Assembly: GCF_900103975.1 (NCBI RefSeq)
Contig: NZ_FNIR01000002.1
Location: 62,001 to 126,000 of the forward strand
DNA length: 64,000 bases
Reading direction: 5' to 3'
DNA from: Klenkia soli
GTDB lineage: Bacteria > Actinomycetota > Actinomycetes > Mycobacteriales > Geodermatophilaceae
In this document: positions 41,570 through 49,624 of the stretch, one piece after another
How the letters are laid out: every line of letters starts with the position of its first letter
Numbering within the stretch: position 1 is the first letter of the stretch
Program-made: the position numbers and the translations under genes
The notes under the pieces: generated by a model
Databases searched by the model: none
What the model was told of the DNA's origin: nothing
What the model saw: only the letters and a program-made list of their open reading frames with translations

Positions 41570-42708
41570 CGGAGCTCGCCTTCGGGCTCACCGTCGAGCG
41601 CCGCCAGCGGGACGTCGTCGAGGTGGTGCTCGGCTTCGCCCGCACCCTGCGGCACGCCGGCGTGGCCGCCTCGCCGGACCGGGTCGAGGCCATGCTGGCC
41701 GCCGTCGGCCACCTCGACGTCCTCGATCCCACCGACGTGTACTGGGCCGGGCGGCTCACGCTGTGCGGCAGCCCCGACGACCTCGACCGCTACGACGCCG
41801 CGTTCGCCGCCTACTTCGCCGGCGAGGCGCCCCGGAAGAGCCGGACGAGCGCCCAGCACGAGCAACGGCTGGCCGAGTCCGCACCGTTGAGCGCGTCCGA
41901 GGGGTCGGGCGAGGAGTCGGAGGAGGCACCGGACCTGAAGGCCGCGGCCAGCGAGGCCGAGGTGCTGCGCAGCCGGGACGTCGCCGACCTCACCGTCGCC
42001 GAGCGCGACCAGCTGCGCCGGCTGTTCGCCCTGCTCGTGCCGGCGGCCCCGATGCGGCCCTCCCGCCGGCGCCGCCCCGACCGGCACGGCGGGGTCGACA
42101 TGGCCCGCACCATCCGGCACGCCCTGCACGACGGCGGCGAGATCACCCGGCTGCGGCGACGACGGCCCCGGCCCCGGCCGCGGCGGGTGGTGCTGCTGGT
42201 CGACGTCTCGGGCTCGATGAGCCCCTACGCCGACGCGCTGCTGCGGTTCGCGCACGCCGCCGTGCGGGCCCGGCCCGCGGCCACCGAGGTGTTCACCATA
42301 GGCACCCGGCTGACCCGGGTCACCCGGGAGATGCGGCTGCGCGACCCGGACAAGGCGCTGGCCGCCAGCGGGCACGCCATCCCCGACTGGTCGGGTGGCA
42401 CCCGCATCGGCGAGGTGCTCAAGGCGTTCCTGGACCGGTGGGGCCAGCGCGGCACCGCCCGCGGCGCGGTCGTCGTGCTGTGCAGCGACGGGTGGGAGCG
42501 CGGGGGCACCGAGCTGCTGGGCGAGCAGATGGCCCGGCTGCACCGCCTGGCGCACAGCGTGGTGTGGGTGAACCCGCACAAGGGCCGGGCCGGCTACGAG
42601 CCGCTGACCGGCGGGATGCAGGCGGCCCTGCCCGCTGTTGACCACTTCGTCGCCGGGCACAGCCTGGCCGCCTTCGAGGAACTGGCAGGAGTGATCGAAC
42701 GTGCCTGA
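41566..42708 (+). CDS. VWA-domain protein, CoxE-like
   Basis: 380 residues. The C-terminal von Willebrand A domain has the MIDAS motif [19 protein letters not shown] (about residue 210), followed by [21 protein letters not shown] and [13 protein letters not shown]. The N-terminal half ([28 protein letters not shown]) matches CoxE. It works with the MoxR ATPase to insert or modify metal cofactors of molybdenum hydroxylases. Overlaps coxD-like gene by 4 nt. Confidence 0.9.
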   Translation: MTELAFGLTVERRQRDVVEVVLGFARTLRHAGVAASPDRVEAMLAAVGHLDVLDPTDVYWAGRLTLCGSPDDLDRYDAAFAAYFAGEAPRKSRTSAQHEQRLAESAPLSASEGSGEESEEAPDLKAAASEAEVLRSRDVADLTVAERDQLRRLFALLVPAAPMRPSRRRRPDRHGGVDMARTIRHALHDGGEITRLRRRRPRPRPRRVVLLVDVSGSMSPYADALLRFAHAAVRARPAATEVFTIGTRLTRVTREMRLRDPDKALAASGHAIPDWSGGTRIGEVLKAFLDRWGQRGTARGAVVVLCSDGWERGGTELLGEQMARLHRLAHSVVWVNPHKGRAGYEPLTGGMQAALPAVDHFVAGHSLAAFEELAGVIERA

Positions 42709-42785
42709 AGGACCTCGGTCCCCCCACCACTCGCAGGCTCGCGGCGGGCCCCTGACCGAGGCCGAACAACGAGAGGGATCTGACG

Positions 42786-43907
42786 ATGCGTGACGTCTTG
42801 GAGGACCTGGTCGGGTGGTGGCAGGCGGGGGAGACCGTCGGCATGGGCACCGTCGTGGCCACGTGGCGGTCGGCGCCGCGGCCGGCGGGGGCCTCGATGC
42901 TCGTCGGCCCCGACGGCACCGCGGTGGGCAGCGTGTCCGGCGGCTGCGTCGAGGGCGCGGTCTACGAGGAGGCCAAGGACGTCGTCGCCTCGGGGTCGCC
43001 GACGCTGGAGCGCTACGGCGTCAGCGACGACGACGCGTTCGCCGTCGGGCTGACCTGCGGCGGGATCCTCGACGTCTATGTTGAGTCGATCTCCCGCGAG
43101 TCCTTCCCCGAGCTGGGCGAGGTGGCCGAGAGCGTCGGCCGGCACGAGCCGGTCGCCGTCGTCACCGTGGTCAAGGGCGCCGACGACCGGCTGGGCCACC
43201 GGCTGGTGGTCTGGAACGACCGGACGTCGGGCACCCTGGGCTCGCAGCGCCTGGACGACGCCGTCGCGGCCGACACCCGCGGCATGCTCGCCGCCGGGCG
43301 CACCGCCACCCTGGGCTTCGGGCACGACGGCGAGCGCCGCGGCGACGACCTGACGCTGTTCGTGTCCAGCTTCGCCCCACCGGCCCGCATGGTCGTGTTC
43401 GGCGCGATCGACTTCGCCGCCGCCGTCGCCCGGGTCGGGGCGTTCCTGGGCTACCGGGTCACCGTCTGCGACGCCCGCCCGGTGTTCGCCACCGCACGCC
43501 GGTTCCCCGACGCGCACGAGGTGGTCGTCGAGTGGCCGCACAGCTACCTGCAGACCGAGGTCGACGCCGGGCGCATCGACGAGCGCACCGTGCTGTGCGT
43601 GCTCACCCACGACCCCAAGTTCGACGTCCCGCTGCTGGAGGTGGCGCTCGACCTGGACGTCGCCTACGTCGGCGCCATGGGGTCGCGGCGCACCCACGAC
43701 GAGCGGCTCGAGCGGCTGCGCGAGGCCGGGCTGACCGACGCGCAGCTCGCGAAGCTGTCCTCCCCGATCGGCCTGGACCTCGGCGCCCGCACGCCCGAGG
43801 AGACCGCCATCTCGATCGCCGCCGAGATCATCGCCGGCCGCTGGGGTGGCTCGGGCGAGCGGCTGACCGGCGCCGCGGGCCCCATCCACGCCACCGCCGA
43901 CCGCTGA
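42786..43907 (+). CDS. XdhC/CoxI-family molybdenum-enzyme maturation protein
   Basis: 373 residues. N-terminal XdhC_CoxI domain: GTVVATWRSAPRPAGASMLVGPDGTAVGSVSGGCVEGAVYEEA and the Rossmann-like C-terminal domain (MVVFGAIDFAAAVARVGAFLGYRVTVCDARPVFATARRFPDAHEVV, YVGAMGSRRTHDERL, LDLGARTPEETAISIAAEI). Such proteins bind the molybdenum cofactor, promote its sulfuration and deliver it to xanthine-dehydrogenase-type enzymes. Third gene of the coxDE-like unit, 77 nt after coxE; a GACCTCGGTC...GACCGAGGCC inverted repeat lies in that gap. Confidence 0.92.
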   Translation: MRDVLEDLVGWWQAGETVGMGTVVATWRSAPRPAGASMLVGPDGTAVGSVSGGCVEGAVYEEAKDVVASGSPTLERYGVSDDDAFAVGLTCGGILDVYVESISRESFPELGEVAESVGRHEPVAVVTVVKGADDRLGHRLVVWNDRTSGTLGSQRLDDAVAADTRGMLAAGRTATLGFGHDGERRGDDLTLFVSSFAPPARMVVFGAIDFAAAVARVGAFLGYRVTVCDARPVFATARRFPDAHEVVVEWPHSYLQTEVDAGRIDERTVLCVLTHDPKFDVPLLEVALDLDVAYVGAMGSRRTHDERLERLREAGLTDAQLAKLSSPIGLDLGARTPEETAISIAAEIIAGRWGGSGERLTGAAGPIHATADR

Positions 43908-43914
43908 CCCCCTG

Positions 43915-43938
43915 TCCCGGGAACCGCGGTTCCCGGGA
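43915..43938 (+). terminator. 24-nt perfect palindrome after the XdhC-family gene
   Basis: A fully self-complementary stretch centred on CCGCGG (43921-43932 reads GAACCGCGGTTC, flanked by CCCGG/CCGGG) begins 8 nt after the stop. In RNA it would form a short hairpin; there is no U-run. It could instead be a protein-binding site for the GNAT gene at 43960. Confidence 0.45.
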
Positions 43939-43959
43939 GCCGAGGGGCTAGCGTGCGGC

Positions 43960-44529
43960 ATGGCGCTGACCGTGCGGGCCGTCGACGCGGCGTCCTTCGA
44001 CGACGTCCAGACCGTCCTCGGCACCCGCGGGCAGGCCGCGCGCTGCCAGTGCCAGGGGTACCGGCTGGGCTGGTACGACCAGCACTCCGACGACGTCGCC
44101 GGCCGGCGCGAGCTGCTGCGCGACCAGGTCGCCGAGGGGTACGGGCTGCTGGCCCACGACGACGGCGAGCCGGTCGGCTGGTGCGCGGTGGCGCCGCGGG
44201 CCGACCTCGGGTACCTGCGCAAGACCACCTGGAGCGGCCGGCAGGAGGACCCGCAGGACCCCCGGGTCTGGGCGGTCACCTGCTTCGTGACCCGGGCCGG
44301 CCACCGGCGGCAGGGCGTGATGCGGGCGCTGGCGGCCGGCACGGTGCCCCTGGCCCGGGACGCCGGCGCCGGTGTCGTCGAGGCCTACCCGATGAAGCCG
44401 GCGCCCGGGGGCAAGGACGTGCCGTGGGGGGAGCTGCACGTCGGTGAGCTGCAGGTCTTCCTCGACGCCGGGTACCGGGTCGCGCACGTGCCGTCGCTGC
44501 GCCGGGTGGTCGTGCGGTACGAGTTCTGA
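43960..44529 (+). CDS. GNAT family N-acetyltransferase
   Basis: 189 residues. GNAT elements: GYGLLAHDDGEPVGWCAVAPRADLGYL, then VWAVTCFVTRAGHRRQGVMRALAAGTVPLARDAGAGVVEAYP with the acetyl-CoA loop HRRQGVM, and FLDAGYRVAHVPSLRRVVVRY. N-terminal QAARCQCQGYRLGWYDQH is typical of a small actinobacterial subgroup. Substrate unknown. ATG start. Confidence 0.88.
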   Translation: MALTVRAVDAASFDDVQTVLGTRGQAARCQCQGYRLGWYDQHSDDVAGRRELLRDQVAEGYGLLAHDDGEPVGWCAVAPRADLGYLRKTTWSGRQEDPQDPRVWAVTCFVTRAGHRRQGVMRALAAGTVPLARDAGAGVVEAYPMKPAPGGKDVPWGELHVGELQVFLDAGYRVAHVPSLRRVVVRYEF

Positions 44530-44544
44530 TCTCCCACTTCAAGG

Positions 44545-44578
44545 TATAACCGCTGGTGGGGCTTGCGGCAAGACCCCC
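44545..44578 (+). promoter_or_regulatory. helR promoter -10 and rifamycin-associated-element-like palindrome
   Basis: TATAAC (44545-44550) is a good -10 hexamer. From 44558 the sequence GGGGCTTGCGGCAAGACCCC is an imperfect inverted repeat (GGGG.TTGC..GCAAG.CCCC) that resembles, as remembered, the rifamycin-associated element found before rifamycin-inactivating and helR genes of actinomycetes. It would overlap the transcription start (about 44557). This suggests rifamycin-inducible expression of the downstream gene. Confidence 0.72.
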
Positions 44579-44601
44579 GTGACGGCGGAGCATGCTCCGC
44601 C

Positions 44602-46722
44602 GTGCCGCACTTCGCCCTCCCCGCCAGCCGCTCCGCCAAGGCCGCCCCGGCCCTCGTCGCCGACGACGAGCAGTTCTTCGACACCCTCGCCGCCTGCCTC
44701 GCCGAGCAGGTCGCCGACCTCGAGCGGCGGCTGTCCGCCGAGCGCGCCGCGCCCGTCCGGCACGGGACGGCGGTCCTCGAGCGCGACCAGGAGGTGCACC
44801 GGCTCACCGCGCGGCTGCGCACCCTGCGCCGCTACGGCGTGGACCTCTGCCTGGGCCGCATCGTGACCCCCGACGCGGTGGTGCACGTCGGCCGGCTCGG
44901 GCTGACCGGCGCGGGGGGCGAGCGGCTGCTGGTCGACTGGCGCTCACCGGCCGCCGAGCCGTTCTTCGCCGCGAGCCACGCCGACCCGATGGGGCTGGTC
45001 AGCCGCCGTCGGTACCGGTGGACCCGCGGTCAGGTCACCGACTTCTGGGACGAGGTCTTCACCGACGACGGGCTGGCGGACAACGCCGCCCTCGACGACC
45101 ACTCCGCCTTCCTCGCCACGCTCGCCGGGGCCCGGTCGGCGCAGATGCGTGACGTGCTGGGCACCATCGCCGCCGACCAGGACGCGGTCGTGCGGGCCTC
45201 CGCCGCCGGACCGCTGGTGGTCGACGGCGGCCCCGGCACCGGCAAGACCGTCGTCGCGCTGCACCGCACGGCCTACCTGCTGCACGCCGACCCGCAGGTG
45301 GGGCAGCACCGCGGCGGCGTGCTGGTGGTCGGGCCGCACGAGCCCTACCTGGCCTACACCGCCGACGTGCTGCCCAGCCTGGGCGAGGATGGCGTGCGGA
45401 CGGCGACCCTGCGCGATCTGGTGCCCGAGGGGAGGGCGGCCGGCGTGGAGACCGACGCCGTGGTGGCCGCGCTCAAGGCCGGGCTGGACGTCGAGGCCGT
45501 GGTGGAGGCCGTGGTCGCGTTCTCCGAGGAGCCGCCGCGGACCGCCACCGTGCTGGACACCCCCTGGGGCGAGGTCCGGCTGGGCCGCGCCGAGTGGGCC
45601 GAGGCGTTCGGCGTGGTCGACCCCGGGACGCCGCACGACGACGCCCGCGACGAGGTGTGGGACGAACTGGTCCTGCTCGTGGCCGACCGTCTGGAGGAGG
45701 CCGAGCCGGACCGGCTGCGCCGCTGGCTGGCCCAGGACGCCGACCTGGTGCGGGCCTTCGACGTGGCCTGGCCGCTGCTGGACGCCGCCGACGTCGTCGC
45801 CGACCTGTGGTCGGTGCCGGCCCTGCTGCGCCGCTGCGCCCCGGGGCTGACCGCGGACGACGTCCGGGCGCTGCAGCGGACCGACCCGCGCGCCTGGACG
45901 ACGGCCGACCTGCCCCTGCTGGACGCCGCCCGGCGGCGGGTGGGCGACCCGGCGGCGTCCCGCCGGCGCCGGGCGACCGAGGCCGAGACCGCCGCCCAGC
46001 GCGCCCGGATGGACGACGTCGTGGCCGACCTGATCGCCGCCGACGACTCCGAGCTGAAGCTGATGCACAGCCTCCGGCAGGCCGACCTGCGCGACGCCCT
46101 GGTCGACCCCGGCGGGTGGGACGCCGCCGACCCCGACCGGCTGGCCGGCCCGTTCGCGCACGTCGTGGTCGACGAGGCGCAGGAGCTCAGCGACGCCGAG
46201 TGGGCGATGCTGCTGGCCCGGTGCCCGTCCCGCAGCCTCACCGTCGTCGGCGACCGTGCGCAGGCCCGGCACGGCTTCCGCGAGTCCTGGGTCGACCGGC
46301 TGGCCCGGGTGGGGCTGCCCGGCGCCCGGCTGGCGACGCTGGGGGTCAACTACCGCACGCCGTCGGAGGTCATGGCGGTCGCCGAGCCGGAGATCCGGGC
46401 CGCGGTGCCCGACGCCAACGTGCCGACGTCGATCCGCGCCTCGGGGGTGCCGGTGCGGTACGGGCCGGCGTCGTCGCTGCCCGACGTGCTCACCGGCTGG
46501 CTGGCCGCCCACGCCGACGGCGTCGCCTGCGTGGTCGGGGCACCCGCGCCGGTGGACTCGCCGCGGGTGCGGGCGCTGAGCCCGGTGCTGGCCAAGGGCC
46601 TGGAGTTCGACCTGGTCGTGCTGGTCGACCCGGCCGCGCTCGGCGACGGGGTCGAGGGCGCGGTGGACCGCTACGTGGCGATGACCCGGGCGACCGCGGA
46701 GCTGGTCGTGCTCACGACGTGA
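44602..46722 (+). CDS. helR: HelR-type RNA polymerase-associated helicase-like ATPase (rifamycin tolerance)
   Basis: 706 residues, UvrD/HelD-like superfamily 1. N-terminal coiled-coil arm (about 1-110: VADDEQFFDTLAACLAEQVADLERRL), Walker A VVDGGPGTGKTVVALHRTAYLL (about residue 215), Walker B HVVVDEAQELSDAEW, motif III VVGDRAQARHG, motif VI region RYVAMTRATAELVVLTT at the very end. HelR binds RNA polymerase, displaces rifamycins and recycles the enzyme. The start is GTG 44602 (PHFALPASRSAKAAPAL fits the family N-terminus); a 22-nt perfect palindrome (44582-44603) covers it. The 3' end overlaps the convergent phosphatase by 11 nt. Confidence 0.85.
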   Translation: MPHFALPASRSAKAAPALVADDEQFFDTLAACLAEQVADLERRLSAERAAPVRHGTAVLERDQEVHRLTARLRTLRRYGVDLCLGRIVTPDAVVHVGRLGLTGAGGERLLVDWRSPAAEPFFAASHADPMGLVSRRRYRWTRGQVTDFWDEVFTDDGLADNAALDDHSAFLATLAGARSAQMRDVLGTIAADQDAVVRASAAGPLVVDGGPGTGKTVVALHRTAYLLHADPQVGQHRGGVLVVGPHEPYLAYTADVLPSLGEDGVRTATLRDLVPEGRAAGVETDAVVAALKAGLDVEAVVEAVVAFSEEPPRTATVLDTPWGEVRLGRAEWAEAFGVVDPGTPHDDARDEVWDELVLLVADRLEEAEPDRLRRWLAQDADLVRAFDVAWPLLDAADVVADLWSVPALLRRCAPGLTADDVRALQRTDPRAWTTADLPLLDAARRRVGDPAASRRRRATEAETAAQRARMDDVVADLIAADDSELKLMHSLRQADLRDALVDPGGWDAADPDRLAGPFAHVVVDEAQELSDAEWAMLLARCPSRSLTVVGDRAQARHGFRESWVDRLARVGLPGARLATLGVNYRTPSEVMAVAEPEIRAAVPDANVPTSIRASGVPVRYGPASSLPDVLTGWLAAHADGVACVVGAPAPVDSPRVRALSPVLAKGLEFDLVVLVDPAALGDGVEGAVDRYVAMTRATAELVVLTT

Positions 46723-49273
46723 GCGTCGCCGCGGGGTCGGGCGGCAGGCCGGGCGGCACCTGGGTGGGGCCGGCCTCCGGCGGGCGGGGCTGGTCCTGCC
46801 GGTGCAGCCGGACGGCGACCAGGGCGATGTCGTCGTCGTTGCGGCCGTCGACCAACCGCGAGACCAGGCCGTCGCAGAGCTCCTCGAGGGTGCCCCCGGC
46901 GAGGTCCACGACGGCCTCCTGCAGGCGGGCCATGTCGTCGTCGAGGGTGCTGGCCCGACGCTCGACGAGGCCGTCGGTGAACAGCAGGATGGTCGACCCC
47001 CGGTCGAGGGTGATGACCTGCTCGGTGCGCCGGGTGGTCGGGTCGACGCCCAGCAGCAGGTTGCCGCGCCAGTCGGCCAGGACGGCGAGGCTGCCGTCGG
47101 GGTGGACGACGACCGGGGGCAGGTGGCCGGCGTTGGACCACACCATGCGGGTGACCCCGCGGCGCAGCTCGTCGGGCGTCTGCTCGAACCGGGCGACCGC
47201 CGCGGTGGCCAGGGTGGGGACCTGCAGCACCTCCATGGCGGCGTCCAGCCCGCGCAGCACCTCGGCCGGCCCGGCGTCGCTGTAGGCGGCGATGCCGCGC
47301 AGCAGGCCGCGCAGCTGGCCCATGGCGGCGGCGGCCTCGATGTCGTGGCCCACGACGTCGCCGATCACCAGCATCGTCGTGCCGCTGGGCTGCAGGAACG
47401 CGTCGTACCAGTCGCCGCCGACCTTGGCCGACTCGGTGGCCGGGATGTAGCGCACGACGATCTCGGAGTGGTTGGGCGCCGGGGGGTCGGTGAGCAGGCT
47501 GCGCTGCAGGCCCTCGGCGACCTGGGACTGGCTGGCCAGCAGGGCGGCGTTGTCCAGGGCCAGCCCGACCCGGTCGACGACGTCCCGGGCGGTCGACTCG
47601 TCGTCCAGGTCGCGGGCCCGGGTGGGCCCCGAGAAGAGGGTGACCGCCCCCCGCACCCGGTCGCGGCCGCGGATCGGGAGCACCAGGGACGTGGGGGAGT
47701 CCAACGCGTCGAGCAGGTCGCGGGTCTCGCCGGCGGGCAGCGTGTCGCGGACCTCGGCCGCGTCGTGGTGCACCGGCTCACCGGTGGTCAGCGCCCGGGC
47801 CAGCGGGGAGGTCAGCGACTGCGCGGCGATGCGGGTGCGGGTGTAGCGCTCCAGCAGCGGACGCTTCTCGGGGTCGGCGTGCCAGGAGCCGACGTCGCGG
47901 GGCCGGCCGTCGTCGGCCAGCAGGGTGACGACGCAGCCGTCGGCCAGGGTGGGGACGAGCAGGCGGGGCAGCTCGGCGACGGTCACCGGGACGTCGGCGG
48001 CGTCGACCAGCGAGCGGTTGACCGAGGCCAGCAGGGCCAACCGTGCACTGGACGCCTCGGCACGCCGGGTGGTCAGCGTGCGCTGCGTGGTGTCGGTGAA
48101 GAACAGCGACAGCCCGTCGGGGGAGGGCCAGCACAGGACCTCGTAGTAGGCGTCCAACGGGGCCGGGTAGTAGGCCTGGACGGTCTGCGGCAGGCCGGTC
48201 GCGACCGCCGTCCGGTAGCTCCGCTCGAAGTCGCTGCCGACGTTGTGGGGGAAGGCCTCGAAGATGCTGCGACCCAGCAGCTCGTCGCGGCTCTGCCCGA
48301 GCAGGCTCTCGGCGGCGGTGTTGATGACCGTGAACCGCCACTCGTGGTCCATCGAGAGGTACCCGGTGGGCATGGCCTCGAGCACCCGGCCGGTGCGGGC
48401 CTCGCCGTCGTGCACGGCGGTGGTGTCGTAGGCGACGCCGATCAGCCGCTCCGCCGTGCCGGACGCGTCGGGCAGCGCCTGCCCGCGGGCCTGCACCCAG
48501 CGCGTGCGGCCGTCGGGCAGCACGATCCGGTACTCCGCCTCGTAGATGCCCAGGGTGTCGATGGCCCGCTGGATGGCGTGCGCGACCCGCTCGGCGTCCG
48601 CGGGCAGCACGGCCTTGTTGAAGGCGGCGATGTTGCCGTCGAAGGTGTCCTCGGTCAGGCCGAAGATGTCGAGCAGGCGCTGGTCCCACGTCAGCTCGTC
48701 GGCGGGCAGGTGCCAGTCGAAGCTGCCCACCTGACCGGCGTCCATGGCCAGGGCCCACCGGGTCCGGTCGGCGTCGTGCCGGGTGCGCATCTCGCCGGTG
48801 CGCTGCTGGGTGCTGCGCAGCTGCAGCTCCGAGCTGCAGGCGTCGGCGAGGTCGCGCAGCACGTCGAGGTCGGTGCTGGTCCACTCGTGCGGCTCGCCGT
48901 CGATCGCGCACAGCGAGCCCACGACGGTGCCGTCCTCGGCGACCAGCGGCATGCCCGCGTAGGCCACGACGCCCAGGTCGGGGATGGCCAGGTTGTCCTT
49001 GACCAACGGGTGCTCGCGGGCGTCGGTGATGACCAGCGGCTGCGCGGAGGTGACCACGTGCTGGCAGAACGAGTGGCTCAGCGGCGTGCTGCGGTCGGTC
49101 TGCCACGGCTCGGGCAGCCCCAGCGAGCCGGGGAAGACCTGCTCGTCGGCCGACACCAGCGTGACCAGCGCGACCGGCACGCCCAGCGTCGCGCGGACCA
49201 GCCGGGCGAACCGCTCGAAGGCCGGGTCCGACGCGGCCGGCAGGGGGGTGGACGCAGGCAGCGAGCCGGTCAT
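46712..49273 (-). CDS. GAF-PAS-PAS-GAF-PP2C phosphatase sensor
   Basis: 853 residues, soluble. Order: GAF (about 20-165; SADEQVFPGSLGLPEPW, GSLCAIDGEPHEW), PAS (about 180-305; WALAMDAGQVGSFDWHLPADELTWDQ, phytochrome-like GSFDWH), PAS (about 310-425), GAF (about 430-605) and PP2C/SpoIIE (about 630-820). The metal-binding motifs GGDWYDAF, VIGDVVGHD, FTDGLVERR and DDDIALVAVRL are intact. It is paralogous to 4789-6366 over PAS-GAF-PP2C. Expected role: dephosphorylates an anti-sigma antagonist on sensing several inputs. The ATG at 49273 has GGAGGCAGC upstream; an in-frame extension to 49384 is not needed. Confidence 0.92.
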   Translation of the reverse strand: MTGSLPASTPLPAASDPAFERFARLVRATLGVPVALVTLVSADEQVFPGSLGLPEPWQTDRSTPLSHSFCQHVVTSAQPLVITDAREHPLVKDNLAIPDLGVVAYAGMPLVAEDGTVVGSLCAIDGEPHEWTSTDLDVLRDLADACSSELQLRSTQQRTGEMRTRHDADRTRWALAMDAGQVGSFDWHLPADELTWDQRLLDIFGLTEDTFDGNIAAFNKAVLPADAERVAHAIQRAIDTLGIYEAEYRIVLPDGRTRWVQARGQALPDASGTAERLIGVAYDTTAVHDGEARTGRVLEAMPTGYLSMDHEWRFTVINTAAESLLGQSRDELLGRSIFEAFPHNVGSDFERSYRTAVATGLPQTVQAYYPAPLDAYYEVLCWPSPDGLSLFFTDTTQRTLTTRRAEASSARLALLASVNRSLVDAADVPVTVAELPRLLVPTLADGCVVTLLADDGRPRDVGSWHADPEKRPLLERYTRTRIAAQSLTSPLARALTTGEPVHHDAAEVRDTLPAGETRDLLDALDSPTSLVLPIRGRDRVRGAVTLFSGPTRARDLDDESTARDVVDRVGLALDNAALLASQSQVAEGLQRSLLTDPPAPNHSEIVVRYIPATESAKVGGDWYDAFLQPSGTTMLVIGDVVGHDIEAAAAMGQLRGLLRGIAAYSDAGPAEVLRGLDAAMEVLQVPTLATAAVARFEQTPDELRRGVTRMVWSNAGHLPPVVVHPDGSLAVLADWRGNLLLGVDPTTRRTEQVITLDRGSTILLFTDGLVERRASTLDDDMARLQEAVVDLAGGTLEELCDGLVSRLVDGRNDDDIALVAVRLHRQDQPRPPEAGPTQVPPGLPPDPAATLTS

Positions 49274-49588
49274 GCTGCCTCCGTCCCGCTCAGTGGACCC
49301 GACGGGCGGACGCGAGTCAGGGGCTCGGGGATGGTACGTCGTGCGGCCCCGGGGCAGGTGCATCCCGTACGGGAACTGCCCCACACGGGTCTCACCTGCG
49401 TCACGGGGTGCGCCCGTGCTCCGCCACCCACGTGCATCCGCCCCTCACGACATCGGGACGAGGACGCCGACCCGTCACCCGTCTGGTCCGCGCCCGGCAC
49501 CACCGTCGCGCGGAGTTGCGCGGAGCGGGCCGATCGTCGGTATGACCTGGCCTTTCTCGTTGCGAGCGATGGGTGGAGCAGGTAGTCT
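49274..49588. other. Intergenic region between divergent PP2C and DUF222-HNH genes
   Basis: No supported gene. A nested inverted repeat at 49351-49382 (GGGGCAG / CTGCCCC around the palindrome CCCGTACGGG at 49364-49373) lies in the 5' region of the phosphatase gene. The right part, from about 49530, is less GC-rich (GTATGACCTGGCCTTTCTCGTT) and probably holds the promoter of the HNH gene. Confidence 0.45.
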
Positions 49589-49604
49589 TCGATCAGGTGT
49601 TCGA
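49589..49604 (+). promoter_or_regulatory. LexA/SOS-box-like operator before the DUF222-HNH gene
   Basis: TCGATCAGGTGTTCGA differs from the actinobacterial LexA consensus TCGAACnnnnGTTCGA at one position (T for A in the left half). It lies 20 nt upstream of the GTG at 49625. Mycobacterial 13E12/DUF222-HNH genes are reported to be DNA-damage induced, which fits. Confidence 0.6.
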
Positions 49605-49624
49605 GTGGACGGAGGTGGTCGAGG

